DNA of 51,942 nt from Bacillota bacterium (GTDB lineage: Bacteria > Bacillota > DTU030 > DUMP01), in the NCBI GenBank assembly GCA_012837285.1, contig DURJ01000153.1, forward strand, positions 1 to 51,942, given 5' to 3'. Of this stretch, positions 1 through 8,578 are shown piece after piece. Both the position numbers and the translations under genes were made by a program. The notes below the pieces were generated by a model that was not told the DNA's origin, did no database searches, and was given only the letters and a program-made list of their open reading frames with translations. Each line of letters begins with the position of its first letter. Within the stretch, counting starts at the first letter, position 1.

Positions 1-1223
1 ACATCAGGTACCTGGGCCAATTCACGGCCTTTGCTAACAATCAGGCCGACTTTTTCGCCGACACCGCTTTTTCTAATTGAACTCGGTTTCGGTTCCTGAT
101 CTACTACTACGCCTGCTTCTTCTTCGCTGTATACTTCCCGCAGCACGTAATAGTCTAAACCTTTTTCTGCCAGCAGCAGACGGGCATCTTCCACCTGTAA
201 TCCCAACAACGGGGGCACCTCTACTATCGGCACTAAGAAGTAGTAGCGGAACCATAAGAAGGCTCCGGTTAGAACAGACAGCAACAGGATCGTGGCTACC
301 ACCCAGGTTGTAGACCGGCGGTTGGGCTTTGGTCGGTTACGCGTCGCTGTGGCTTTTTCCCGCCCAGGTACAGCAGTAAGAACACGGGTCGGCTCCTCCT
401 GAGCCCCTGTCCTGCTGGCAGCTGGAGCCAAAGCCCGATTCAGCTCCCCGGCGGTTTGATAGCGATGGGCCGGATCCTTGGCCATTGCTTTCATGATGGC
501 CTGTTCCAGATCTTCGGGTACATAGGGACAAAGTTCCGCCACCGCTGGCGGCTCAGAATCCAAATGGCTCAGCGCAATAGCAATAGGCGAGTCCCCTGTA
601 AACGGCGGTACCCCAGTCAACAGCTCATACAGCACCACACCCAAGGCATAGATATCGGACCGAGCATCCACGGCACCGCCTTGTGCTTGCTCGGGGGAAA
701 AGTAATGCACCGATCCCAGCACTACCCCGGTTTCGGTGAGACTGGAAGCCGCTGCCGCCCGGGCAATGCCAAAATCCGTCACTTTTACTTGACCTTCAGG
801 GCTGACCAAAAGGTTATGGGGCTTGATATCGCGATGGATAATACCGCGGCAATGAGCGTGAGCCAGCGCTGCCGCCACCTGCTGTCCCATCTCGGCCACA
901 GTCTGTGGTGCCAGCGGTCCGCGCCTGGACAAGTAGTCTTTCAAGTTTTCACCTTGTACATACTCCATAACGATAAAATGGCGGCCCTGGTCCTCGCCCA
1001 CGTCGTAAATAGAAACAATGTTAGGGTGGGCCAGTCGTGCCGCCGCCCTGGCTTCCCGCTGAAAACGGTCTACAAACTCAGGGTTGTTGGCGTATTGATC
1101 ACGCAAAATCTTGATCGCTACCCAGCGATCCAGAAAAGTGCAGCGGGCTTTATATACTACGGCCATACCGCCTTCGCCAATCTTCTCCATTAATTCGTAC
1201 CGATTCGCCAGCATCTGGGACAC
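1..1223 (-). CDS. prkC: PASTA-domain Ser/Thr protein kinase (PrkC/PknB type), C-terminus beyond window
   Basis: Membrane Ser/Thr kinase that senses wall fragments through PASTA domains; in Firmicutes it regulates wall synthesis, growth and germination. The first ~270 residues are a Hanks-type kinase: glycine loop IGEGGMAVVY, catalytic lysine in VAIKIL, HRDIKPHNLL catalytic loop, DFGIARA magnesium loop, then SLTETGVV as the activation segment. A basic linker and one membrane helix (WVVATILLLSVLTGAFLWF) follow, then PASTA repeat 1, and a second begins as the sequence runs off the window. About 407 residues are visible. The GTG start directly follows the TAA of the PBP gene, with AGAGGTG 6 bases upstream. 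The phosphatase prpC lies three genes upstream in the same run, the usual kinase/phosphatase pairing. Kinase family membership is certain; the number of PASTA repeats is unknown. Confidence 0.95.
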   Translation of the reverse strand, partial: MSQMLANRYELMEKIGEGGMAVVYKARCTFLDRWVAIKILRDQYANNPEFVDRFQREARAAARLAHPNIVSIYDVGEDQGRHFIVMEYVQGENLKDYLSRRGPLAPQTVAEMGQQVAAALAHAHCRGIIHRDIKPHNLLVSPEGQVKVTDFGIARAAAASSLTETGVVLGSVHYFSPEQAQGGAVDARSDIYALGVVLYELLTGVPPFTGDSPIAIALSHLDSEPPAVAELCPYVPEDLEQAIMKAMAKDPAHRYQTAGELNRALAPAASRTGAQEEPTRVLTAVPGREKATATRNRPKPNRRSTTWVVATILLLSVLTGAFLWFRYYFLVPIVEVPPLLGLQVEDARLLLAEKGLDYYVLREVYSEEEAGVVVDQEPKPSSIRKSGVGEKVGLIVSKGRELAQVPD

Positions 1224-2600
1224 TTAGCTCACCTCTTTTAAGGCCAATTCTAACAATCTCCGTGCCAAAGGCAACGCTGCCGCCGCACCGCTGCCGGCGT
1301 TTTCCACCACCACCGCCACCGCTACTTTCGGCTTGTCCGCCGGAGCAAAACCTACGTACCAGGCGTGGGGAGCGCCGTGGGGGTTTTCGGCGGTGCCAGT
1401 CTTGCCGGCTACTTCTACCCCGGATAAAGCAGCTCCGGTGCCGGTGCCCCGCTTGGTCACCTCGGTCATTATGTTGGTTATGGCCGCAGCCACCTCGGGC
1501 GAGACAAACTGAGCCAGTTTGTCCGGTTGAGTCCGAGCAATGATCCTTCCACCCAAGTGTCGCTCTTGGACCAGATAGGGACGCCAAATAACCCCTCCCC
1601 CAGCAATGCCAGCCGTTACTAATGCCATCTGCATAGGGGTAGCCAAAACCTGGCCTTGACCGATAGCCCGCTGAGCTGTTTCGCCCTCCCCTGCTTTGCC
1701 CGGTGGAAATGAACTCACGCCCAGCGGTAACTCGAGCGGTATATTGCGGTTGAACCGGGCTCGCTCCGCCTGTTTAGCCAAGCTACCATTGCCTAATTCA
1801 ATCCCTAGCTGGGCAAAAGTAACATTGCAGGACACTGACAGCGCTGAGGCTAAGTCCAATTCACCATGGGGCTGAGAACAATGTATTGTATACCCGGGCA
1901 ATGCCAGTTTGCCGGAACAATGGTAAACCTTGTTGACCAGGTCGGTTCGGCGAGTTAAAGCAGCAGCCAACGTTACTAGTTTTAAGGTTGAGCCCGGCGG
2001 GTATAAACCTTGCGTGGCTCGATTCAATAGAGGAGCAGCCGAGTCTTGGCGGACATTCTCCCACTTAGCCGCAAGATGAACCGGATCGAACGAAGGTTGG
2101 CTGGCCAGCGCTAACACAGCCCCGGAACGGGGATCCAAAACTACGGCGGCACCCCGGCGGCCGGCTAAATAGCGCATAGCTTCTTGCTGCAATTCAGTGC
2201 TGATGGTGAGTACTAGGTCTTCGCCTGCCAGCGCCAACGGAAAATTCAATCCCAGTGCGGCCCAAAATAGCGGCCGACCGCTGAGCTCGGCACTGTAACG
2301 AGCTTCCAGTCCGGCCGCACCTATGTTGGCATCAATATACCCGATCACAGGGGCCAGGGTATCTCCCAAAGGGTAGCGACGCAAGCCGCCTTTTTTCTCT
2401 GTGACTGCTAGAACTTCGCCATGACGGTCATAAATTCCTCCCCGCCTACTTTGGCTATCCCAGCCAGAAATTCGGTGTTTATTATACGGTGAAGCCATGA
2501 GCTTATCACGCTGAAAAACCGTGAGATTGGTTAAAGTTAAGATAACAAGTAAAAACCCGGTGATAAACAACCGCAGTAACTTCTGAATGTTAGTTCGCAT
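1224..2600 (-). CDS. pbpA: Class B penicillin-binding protein (PbpA/FtsI-like transpeptidase)
   Basis: Cross-links peptidoglycan as a D,D-transpeptidase, acting outside the membrane with an SEDS glycosyltransferase. It has one N-terminal membrane helix (residues ~9-30), a short dimerisation region, and a transpeptidase domain with all three signature motifs: STLK (S204, K207), SCN (257-259) and KTGT (400-403). At 458 residues it is short for the class and resembles actinobacterial PbpA more than the larger FtsI with PASTA repeats. Its start overlaps the end of the FtsW/RodA gene by 11 bases, and the kinase gene follows with no gap, so the three are probably co-translated. The function is solid; whether it serves division, elongation or sporulation cannot be told from sequence. 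Confidence 0.93.
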   Translation of the reverse strand: MRTNIQKLLRLFITGFLLVILTLTNLTVFQRDKLMASPYNKHRISGWDSQSRRGGIYDRHGEVLAVTEKKGGLRRYPLGDTLAPVIGYIDANIGAAGLEARYSAELSGRPLFWAALGLNFPLALAGEDLVLTISTELQQEAMRYLAGRRGAAVVLDPRSGAVLALASQPSFDPVHLAAKWENVRQDSAAPLLNRATQGLYPPGSTLKLVTLAAALTRRTDLVNKVYHCSGKLALPGYTIHCSQPHGELDLASALSVSCNVTFAQLGIELGNGSLAKQAERARFNRNIPLELPLGVSSFPPGKAGEGETAQRAIGQGQVLATPMQMALVTAGIAGGGVIWRPYLVQERHLGGRIIARTQPDKLAQFVSPEVAAAITNIMTEVTKRGTGTGAALSGVEVAGKTGTAENPHGAPHAWYVGFAPADKPKVAVAVVVENAGSGAAAALPLARRLLELALKEVS

Positions 2601-3852
2601 TTAGCTCCCCCTCGCTCGACAAGCGTAGTAGGAAACCAAAACCGGTTAGCGAGCTCACCAGCGAACTACCCCCATAGTTAAACAGCGGCAAGGTAACACC
2701 GGTCAAAGGGATCAGTCGCAGTGCGCCACCTAAGATAACCAAAGATTGAAGCGCAAATAAACTGGTTACCCCCACCCCGGCCAAGGTTAAGAAATCGTCA
2801 TCTGTGCTCAGGGCTGCTTTAAACCCTCGCTGCATCAGGAGCATGTAAATAAGAAGCAGGGCAATGGCACCGGCCAACCCGGTTTCCTCACACCAGGCCA
2901 CAAAAGTAAGGTCCGTAGTAACAGCTGGGATCAGCCCTGGCCACCCTCGTCCCAAACCGGCTCCCAGAAGACCCCCGGCACTGGTCCCAAGCAAAGCCTG
3001 TACCAGCTGATAACCTTGTTCACCGGCATATTCCCAGGGAGAAAGCCAAATGTCGAACCGGATCCGCACATGATCAAACAGCCGATAGCTGATGGCGCTA
3101 CCGACCCCTAAGGCCAGAAATCCCAGCAGTAAGTAATCCCAGCGGGGAGCAGCTACGTATAGTTCGCAGACAAATAGTCCAAACAGTAGCAATCCGGTAC
3201 CTAAATCTCGTTGCACCACCATGAGTAACAAAGCCAGCGCCAGGGCTACTGTCAAAGGCCCAAAGTAAATGGGATGAGGAAGTCTCAGCCCTCCTAATTG
3301 CCAAGAACGGACCAAAAGTAGCTCCTTCCGGGTACATAGATAGCCTGCTAACGCTAACGACAACAAGATCTTGGCCGGCTCTGACGGCTGGAACTTCACG
3401 GGCCCAACTGGGAGCCATATCTTGGCTCCGTGCACTTCAGTTCCATACACCAGAGTAACCGCCAGGCATCCCAGCCCCAGCAGCAATAGTACACCCCAAT
3501 AAGAGCGCCATCCCCTAATATTAGGAACGACTTGTAGTAATAGTAAGATAATCAAGCCGGCAAGAACCCAAACCACCTGCCAGAAGGCACTGGACCGATC
3601 CAAGCGGTATAAGATAGCTACTCCCAAAAAAAGCGGCACTGCTATCAGAGGGAGCAGCAGTTGGTCAGCAGCCGATCCCATGGCTGTTAGGCTACGATGA
3701 ATCAAGTACAGCGCGAGTGTGATCGCAGCCGGGTACAACAAAGCCTGTGGCTCCCACACCGGGGCTGCCAACCAGGACAAGAAGAAGGCCAGCCACCCCA
3801 ATAAGAACGCCCCCCAAAGCAGTGAGCTTTCCGTCGGTCGACCCTGGATCAC
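2590..3852 (-). CDS. SEDS-family peptidoglycan polymerase (FtsW/RodA/SpoVE)
   Basis: Polytopic membrane enzyme that polymerises lipid II into glycan strands with a partner class B PBP. The 420 residues contain about ten hydrophobic segments and the family signatures KFQPSEPAKI and, near the C-terminus, FNYGGSSLVSSL. The partner PBP is encoded immediately downstream with an 11-base overlap, which fits the family's obligate pairing. The GTG start overlaps the TGA of the phosphatase gene as GTGA, a translational-coupling arrangement. SEDS proteins of division, elongation and sporulation are hard to separate by eye, so no symbol is given. The location between a PP2C phosphatase and a PASTA kinase matches the actinobacterial pstP-rodA-pbpA-pknA/B order. 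Confidence 0.93.
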   Translation of the reverse strand: MIQGRPTESSLLWGAFLLGWLAFFLSWLAAPVWEPQALLYPAAITLALYLIHRSLTAMGSAADQLLLPLIAVPLFLGVAILYRLDRSSAFWQVVWVLAGLIILLLLQVVPNIRGWRSYWGVLLLLGLGCLAVTLVYGTEVHGAKIWLPVGPVKFQPSEPAKILLSLALAGYLCTRKELLLVRSWQLGGLRLPHPIYFGPLTVALALALLLMVVQRDLGTGLLLFGLFVCELYVAAPRWDYLLLGFLALGVGSAISYRLFDHVRIRFDIWLSPWEYAGEQGYQLVQALLGTSAGGLLGAGLGRGWPGLIPAVTTDLTFVAWCEETGLAGAIALLLIYMLLMQRGFKAALSTDDDFLTLAGVGVTSLFALQSLVILGGALRLIPLTGVTLPLFNYGGSSLVSSLTGFGFLLRLSSEGELNAN

Positions 3853-4598
3853 GGCTGATCACCTGCTTGCACCAACAGCGCGGTAACGTTGTCATGGCCG
3901 CCTTGCTCCAAAGCCTGTCGAACCAACTCCTCCACTGCTTGCAACGGCGGTAAAGACTTCAGTACAGCTTCGATTTCACTATCGGCAAGCTCCCCGGTGA
4001 GCCCGTCGGTGCAGAGCAAAAATAAGTCCCCAGGCATAGTCGGTAACCAAACCCGATCAATGGACAGATCGGGGGCAGTGCCTAAGACTCTGGTCAAAAG
4101 ATGCCGCTTAGGATGATGTCTGGCCTCGGCCGAGGATATGGATCCCATATTAACCAACTCCTGGACCAAAGAATGGTCATCCGTCAACTGACGGAGCTTT
4201 CCTCCCCGGAATAAATAAGCCCTGCTATCCCCTACGTGGGCTATTTCTGCTGTCCCATCAAGCAAGCACAGGGCGGTAACTGTTGTGCCCATACCGAACA
4301 AACCGCGGTTGTCTTGGGCGCGAAGAAATACTTGGTTGTTTGCACTTTGCACCGCAGCATGAAGTGCCAGGTGAACGGGCACTGTCTTCTTGCTCTGAGC
4401 CTGGTTTTCCATTTGCGCCGTAACATACTGCTGAATCACAGTGGCAGCGAGCTGACTTGCTACCTCTCCAGCCTGGTGACCGCCCATTCCGTCAGCTACC
4501 AGAGCCAAATACCAGTTTTCTTCTCCCCCCAGCCAGAACGCATCTTCATTGCCTGATCGGACCTTACCTGCATCTGTCCGTGCCCATCCTGCCAGCAC
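3849..4598 (-). CDS. prpC: PP2C-type Ser/Thr phosphatase PrpC
   Basis: Metal-dependent cytoplasmic phosphatase that reverses phosphorylation by the PASTA kinase. PP2C motifs occur in order: TDAGKVRSGNEDAF near the N-terminus, VADGMGGHQAGE carrying metal ligands, HVGDSRAYLFR, LLCTDGLTGEL and GGHDNVTALL at the end. The start used is GTG 4598 rather than an in-frame GTG at 4607, because the latter lies inside the Shine-Dalgarno sequence GGGGAGG, which is 8 bases from 4598. That choice gives 249 residues and leaves one base after the stop of the small ORF upstream. It is coupled by GTGA overlap to the SEDS gene. Confidence 0.94.
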   Translation of the reverse strand: MLAGWARTDAGKVRSGNEDAFWLGGEENWYLALVADGMGGHQAGEVASQLAATVIQQYVTAQMENQAQSKKTVPVHLALHAAVQSANNQVFLRAQDNRGLFGMGTTVTALCLLDGTAEIAHVGDSRAYLFRGGKLRQLTDDHSLVQELVNMGSISSAEARHHPKRHLLTRVLGTAPDLSIDRVWLPTMPGDLFLLCTDGLTGELADSEIEAVLKSLPPLQAVEELVRQALEQGGHDNVTALLVQAGDQP

Positions 4599-4599
4599 T

Positions 4600-4755
4600 T
4601 CAGTCACCTCCCCGCCCTGAAGTCCGGTATGGCCTCTTGGCGTCTTCCTCTCTTTGGTTGGCTATATCACGTTCCATGGCCCGTACCACCGACAGTATAA
4701 ACCAGTAAAAGAAACTAAGAAACACTATTTGGACTACCAGACGAATTACGTCCAC
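4600..4755 (-). CDS. Small single-pass membrane protein, 51 residues, unrecognised
   Basis: A short open frame fills the gap between the FHA gene and prpC. It starts at GTG 4755, five bases after GGGGGTG, and stops one base before the prpC start, as expected for a translated operon member. It has one hydrophobic helix at residues ~4-24 (VIRLVVQIVFLSFFYWFILS), then a charged cytoplasmic-type tail containing RAMERDIANQREEDAKRP. This layout resembles the N-terminal membrane segment of FhaB-like proteins, whose helix and basic linker precede an FHA domain, but no FHA domain follows. It could be a truncated fhaB remnant or a stand-alone partner of the kinase/FHA system. I do not recognise a family and infer expression only from spacing and ribosome-binding site. 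Confidence 0.6.
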   Translation of the reverse strand: MDVIRLVVQIVFLSFFYWFILSVVRAMERDIANQREEDAKRPYRTSGRGGD

Positions 4756-4759
4756 ATCT

Positions 4760-5461
4760 TCACCCCCGGTACTCCAGGGTCGTGGAACCCAATGTTATCT
4801 TGTCTCCCTCTTCGAGCCGCCTTTGTCCCAGCACGGGGCATCCATTTACCCAGGTACCGTTGAGGCTGCCCAGATCCTCAATATATTCTTCGTTGTCAGT
4901 CCACGAGATTCTAAGATGTACCCTAGACACACCCTCATCGTGAAGCACTATATGATTAGTCTCACTTCGTCCTATTAATACCTCGGTTCCCCAAAGGGTA
5001 AAGATACTCCCTCGATCAGGTCCAGTGAGCACCACCAGCTGGCGTGACGGCAACGACGACTGTTTCTTCCGCTTCGATAAGCGAAATATAACCGTAGTGT
5101 CATTATCTGCCTCTGCCGGTGCTTCCGACACGTGCTGGGTCTTAACCCGCATTGTGTTTACCGTCCCGACAACAATCTTCACTCCAGCGGCACCGGTAAG
5201 ATGATAGCCCCGCTTAAGGGCCTCTGTCGCCAATCTGCCCGCTAACTCCACTTCCAAATCGGCAATTAGCGGCCGTAGCAGATCATAATCCGAGGCCGGT
5301 ATCATTACTTGATATAAGTTGGGACGCAAAGCCATGCCCTTACCGCTTTCTTCCAGGGCAGCCACCAGGTGCAGCCAGATGGTCTGGGGCAAGGTTTTCT
5401 GTTGCTGCCGGTACCTGGCATGGCGAAATCTGTTGACTAGTTTTTCCCATAAACCTGTCAT
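4760..5461 (-). CDS. DUF3662 and FHA domain protein (FhaA-like)
   Basis: Phosphothreonine-reading adaptor, likely a substrate or effector of the neighbouring kinase. Residues ~1-115 match the DUF3662 (FhaA N-terminal) fold by the N-terminal pattern and by ALKRGYHLTGAAGVKI near its end. A charged linker follows, then a C-terminal FHA domain from ~145, with GRSETNHIVL, SRVHLRI and GSLNGTWVNG, which carry the Arg, Ser and Asn that contact phosphothreonine. In Actinobacteria the orthologue FhaA recruits regulators of lipid II flipping; that role here is inferred. The ATG overlaps the rlmN stop as ATGA. The gene leads the run FHA, small membrane ORF, phosphatase, SEDS, PBP, kinase. Confidence 0.9.
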   Translation of the reverse strand: MTGLWEKLVNRFRHARYRQQQKTLPQTIWLHLVAALEESGKGMALRPNLYQVMIPASDYDLLRPLIADLEVELAGRLATEALKRGYHLTGAAGVKIVVGTVNTMRVKTQHVSEAPAEADNDTTVIFRLSKRKKQSSLPSRQLVVLTGPDRGSIFTLWGTEVLIGRSETNHIVLHDEGVSRVHLRISWTDNEEYIEDLGSLNGTWVNGCPVLGQRRLEEGDKITLGSTTLEYRG

Positions 5462-6516
5462 GCTCTCGACGTCCTTTTTCTGAGCACCCTCCGCCTGAGC
5501 TGACCACAGGCAGCCGCAATATCGCGGCCGAGCTCGCGCCGCACAGTAACAGAAACGCCTCTTTCCTGCAGCACTTGATAAAAGGCTTCTACTCGACTAG
5601 GTTCAGGTCGCCTAAACCCGCGCTCCGGAACCGGATTAAAGGCAATAAGGTTCACGTGACACGGCAATCCACCGATCAAATTTGCCAATTGGTGGGCATG
5701 GTTAAGCGAATCATTTACCTGAACCAGCAAAGCGTACTCGAAGGTAAGGCGACGACCGGTAATCTGGGTATACTCACGGCAAGCAGCCATAAGTTCTTCC
5801 AGCGGGTACACTTTGTTAATGGGCATCAGCTCGGTTCTAAGCTCGTCTGTAGGAGCGTGTAACGACACGGCTAGAGTGAGCGGCAGCTCCTCCTGGGCCA
5901 AACGGCGAATACCCGGTACCAAACCACAGGTGGAAAGCGTGATCCGACGATAACTTAGATTAAAGCCATGGGGTTCGGTAACCTGAGCCAAGAATTTCAG
6001 CACGTTCTTATAGTTGTCTAAGGGTTCACCGGTGCCCATGAGCACTAAGCTCCGAACGTCACCCCCCAGCTGTCTCGCTTCCCGGGCCAAATGCACTAGT
6101 TCCCCAGTCATTTCACCTACGGTGAGATTGCGAGCCAGCCCTCCCAAGGTAGACGCACAGAAAGCACAACCCATCCGGCAACCGGCCTGGGACGAAAGAC
6201 AGGCACTGAACCAGCGGCGATACCGAAGCAAAACCCCTTCCACTGCTTGGCCGTCAACCAGCGAGAATAGCAGTTTCACCGTATCAGTGTCGGAGGAGCA
6301 ATAGCGTTCACGCACACGGATACTATCCAAGGTAGTCTCTTCGGTTAGCTGCCAGCGCAACTGAGCCGGCAGATTCGTCATTTCCTCAAAAGACAGGACC
6401 ACGTGTCTGTACAACCAGTTGTAAATCTGGTCCGCCCGATAGGGCGGTTCTCCGAAGGAACGTATCAGCTCATGGAGCTCACCAAAGCTAAGATTCCTCA
6501 GCTCTAACTTAGTCAT
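5458..6516 (-). CDS. rlmN: Dual-specificity 23S rRNA/tRNA adenine-C2 methyltransferase RlmN
   Basis: Radical-SAM enzyme that methylates C2 of A2503 in 23S rRNA and of A37 in some tRNAs, supporting decoding fidelity. The iron-sulfur cluster motif is CRMGCAFC (CxxxCxxC). The methyl-carrying cysteine is probably the one in AAACGQLRR near the C-terminus, in the usual place. The start chosen is ATG 6516, behind AAGAGGGG with a seven-base gap. It overlaps rsmB by 8 bases and gives 352 residues, typical of the family; an upstream in-frame start at 6573 would overlap rsmB far more and adds non-conserved residues. The rsmB-rlmN-prpC order is the same as in Bacillus subtilis. Confidence 0.95.
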   Translation of the reverse strand: MTKLELRNLSFGELHELIRSFGEPPYRADQIYNWLYRHVVLSFEEMTNLPAQLRWQLTEETTLDSIRVRERYCSSDTDTVKLLFSLVDGQAVEGVLLRYRRWFSACLSSQAGCRMGCAFCASTLGGLARNLTVGEMTGELVHLAREARQLGGDVRSLVLMGTGEPLDNYKNVLKFLAQVTEPHGFNLSYRRITLSTCGLVPGIRRLAQEELPLTLAVSLHAPTDELRTELMPINKVYPLEELMAACREYTQITGRRLTFEYALLVQVNDSLNHAHQLANLIGGLPCHVNLIAFNPVPERGFRRPEPSRVEAFYQVLQERGVSVTVRRELGRDIAAACGQLRRRVLRKRTSRA

Positions 6517-7879
6517 GGTTTTTCCCCTCTTGGCACCGTTTGAGACCGGCCAGGAAAAACCCGTCCAGTTCATGTTTATGTGGGTATAGCTGCAGAAAGC
6601 CCTGCCTTAGTGTCGGTTCCTGGATGAATTCCCCCAGTGTAGGTCTTAAGTCAGTCAAAACGAACTCCGGTCGTGACGCTAAAAACGCGGTCACAACCTC
6701 CATGTTTTCTTCCGGCTCCAGGCTACACGTACTGTACAAGAGAGTCCCGTCAACAGCCAAGGCTTCACTGGCACCGACGAGTATCTTAAGCTGCATCTTG
6801 GGCAAACTCGTAAGCTCCTCCGGCGTCTTACGCCACCTCAGATCCGGTCTCCGCCTGAGTACTCCTGTTCCTGAGCATGGTGCATCCACCAACACTTTGG
6901 TAAACGCCCCCCTAAGATCCGGTGGCAATCGGCGAGCGTCAGCTTCTCTGGTGTTGATGCAGTCAAGATGCAGCCGCGCGGCATTCTCTCGGACTAGAGT
7001 GAGTTTATGGGGGTGAATATCCAGGGCCAGAATCTGACCTCGATCGTTCATAAACTCTGCCAGATGGGTCGTCTTGCCGCCTGGGCCGGCACAAGCATCC
7101 AGTAATCGTTCCCCGGCCTTGGGCGCCAGGGCATGCGTGGCTAACATGGAACTTTCGTCCTGCACCGTAAACAACCCGGCCTGAAAACCAGGCAGCCCTT
7201 CTACCATGCCAGATCCTTCTACATACAGCGCCTCCGGCACCTTATGGCGCGGAGACACAACCAAACCATGCCTCTTAAGCAGCACAATCAGTTCCGATCT
7301 GGTTGTCCGCGTCAAATTGGCGCGCAAGCAAAGCGGAGGCACTAGGTTATCGGCCCGACAGAGCTCTAAAGTATCTTCTAACCCTAGGCGTTCTAACCAT
7401 CTTTGGACCAGCCATTCAGGATGAGAGTATTTTAGCGCTATATGGCGCACCGGCTCCTCATCTATATCGGGGAACTCTAACCGGCTCCGTTCCCTGGCCA
7501 GACGCCTGAGCACAGCATTAACGAAGCGGGCACTACCCTCATGACTGACTCTTTTCGCCTGCTGCACAGCTTCAAAACAGGCCGCGGCAGGAGGTATCCG
7601 CGTAAACAAAAGCTGGTAAGCCCCCAGCCGCATTAGTGCCCGCACCGGCGGATCCAGTTTAGCCAAGGGCATGTTGCTCCGTTCCTGCAACGCCCAATCC
7701 AAAGTGCCAAGTGTTCGGACTGTCCCATACACCAACTCGGTGGTGAGAGCCCGGTCGCGAGAGCTTAAACTGCTCTTGGCTAAAGCCGGCGCTAACAGTA
7801 AATTAGCATACGATCTTGTCTGTTCTACCCTAAGCAGCACTTCTAGGGCTACGTCGCGAGCAGTTTTGTCTTCAGCCAT
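6509..7879 (-). CDS. rsmB: 16S rRNA m5C967 methyltransferase RsmB
   Basis: Methylates C967 of 16S rRNA in the 30S subunit. Residues ~1-130 are a NusB-like RNA-binding domain; the remainder is a Rossmann methyltransferase. The SAM-binding motif is DACAGPGGKTTHLAE (261-275). The two catalytic cysteines are in DAPCSGTG (C335) and YSTCSLEPEEN (C385). At 456 residues it has normal length. It is followed by rlmN with an 8-base overlap. The fmt-rsmB adjacency of Bacillus is interrupted here by two membrane-protein genes upstream. Confidence 0.96.
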   Translation of the reverse strand: MAEDKTARDVALEVLLRVEQTRSYANLLLAPALAKSSLSSRDRALTTELVYGTVRTLGTLDWALQERSNMPLAKLDPPVRALMRLGAYQLLFTRIPPAAACFEAVQQAKRVSHEGSARFVNAVLRRLARERSRLEFPDIDEEPVRHIALKYSHPEWLVQRWLERLGLEDTLELCRADNLVPPLCLRANLTRTTRSELIVLLKRHGLVVSPRHKVPEALYVEGSGMVEGLPGFQAGLFTVQDESSMLATHALAPKAGERLLDACAGPGGKTTHLAEFMNDRGQILALDIHPHKLTLVRENAARLHLDCINTREADARRLPPDLRGAFTKVLVDAPCSGTGVLRRRPDLRWRKTPEELTSLPKMQLKILVGASEALAVDGTLLYSTCSLEPEENMEVVTAFLASRPEFVLTDLRPTLGEFIQEPTLRQGFLQLYPHKHELDGFFLAGLKRCQEGKNHD

Positions 7880-7909
7880 TCTCCACCACCTTTTTGTTCT
7901 GTCTTTTGG

Positions 7910-8578
7910 CTAGTAAAGGCGTCGTGTCCTCACGAAAAACTGCTGCGGTACCGCCACCCAGCCGCCAAAGAACGACGCCGGCCGTTCCCACTTGTACTCA
8001 ATACCACTAATCTCCCGATCACGCACGTCCCAGGACGTAGTAACATGTTTCTGTAACATTGTACCCAACAACGGGCCGATTAAATTGGCCACTGCCAAAG
8101 CCACCATCACGTTAAGGAAGGTAAAATGACGCGTGGCCCATAACAAACCGAGGAAAGCCGCCGACGAGATGAAATTAGCTGCCGCAATAGTAGTACCGCA
8201 ACGTCGGTGAACCACCAACTCTCTTTCCCCCGCCAACAAACGGCCATGTCCGGCTCGGGCTGCCGCCTCCAGAATACCAGGATCCACAGCTCCGAATATA
8301 TAAAATCCGTCCTCAGCCGCATATCCAGACAGTTGCCGGGAGCCAAACTGTTCTTCAATAACATTGATGGTTGCATGTTCAAGAGCATGATTCTTTCTAA
8401 GATTAGGGTTAAAGGCTACACGTACCAGCTGCCCTGGAACCGTAAGCAAATTCCACATGGAACGGATAGTAAAACCAAACGGTATCATTAGCAGATTAAA
8501 CAAGAAAAACAACACCAGCGGGAAAAGCAGCCAAGGGAAAAACGCAGTTAGCAAGATGAGAAACAATAACAGTAGCAC
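7910..8578 (-). CDS. DUF6391 family membrane protein
   Basis: Uncharacterised membrane protein. It opens with a strongly hydrophobic stretch (residues ~1-45, two or three helices), followed by a soluble-looking region with the family signature NHALEHATINVI and LSGYAAEDGFYIFGAV, then HRRCGTTIAA, and two further hydrophobic segments. The histidines and glutamate in HALEHATIN could be metal ligands, but no function is established to my knowledge. The start is taken as GTG 8578, whose G is also the last base of the TAG ending the DUF116 gene, with GGGGGTGA just upstream; this gives 222 residues. A longer frame from 8668 would overlap DUF116 by 91 bases. The one-base overlap suggests tight coupling to DUF116. 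Confidence 0.75.
   Translation of the reverse strand: MLLLLFLILLTAFFPWLLFPLVLFFLFNLLMIPFGFTIRSMWNLLTVPGQLVRVAFNPNLRKNHALEHATINVIEEQFGSRQLSGYAAEDGFYIFGAVDPGILEAAARAGHGRLLAGERELVVHRRCGTTIAAANFISSAAFLGLLWATRHFTFLNVMVALAVANLIGPLLGTMLQKHVTTSWDVRDREISGIEYKWERPASFFGGWVAVPQQFFVRTRRLY

Noticed and set aside
456-1193. 245-residue plus-strand ORF inside the kinase gene
   Set aside because: It is a shadow of the kinase domain on the other strand; its translation has no recognisable domain, and the minus frame has every kinase motif.
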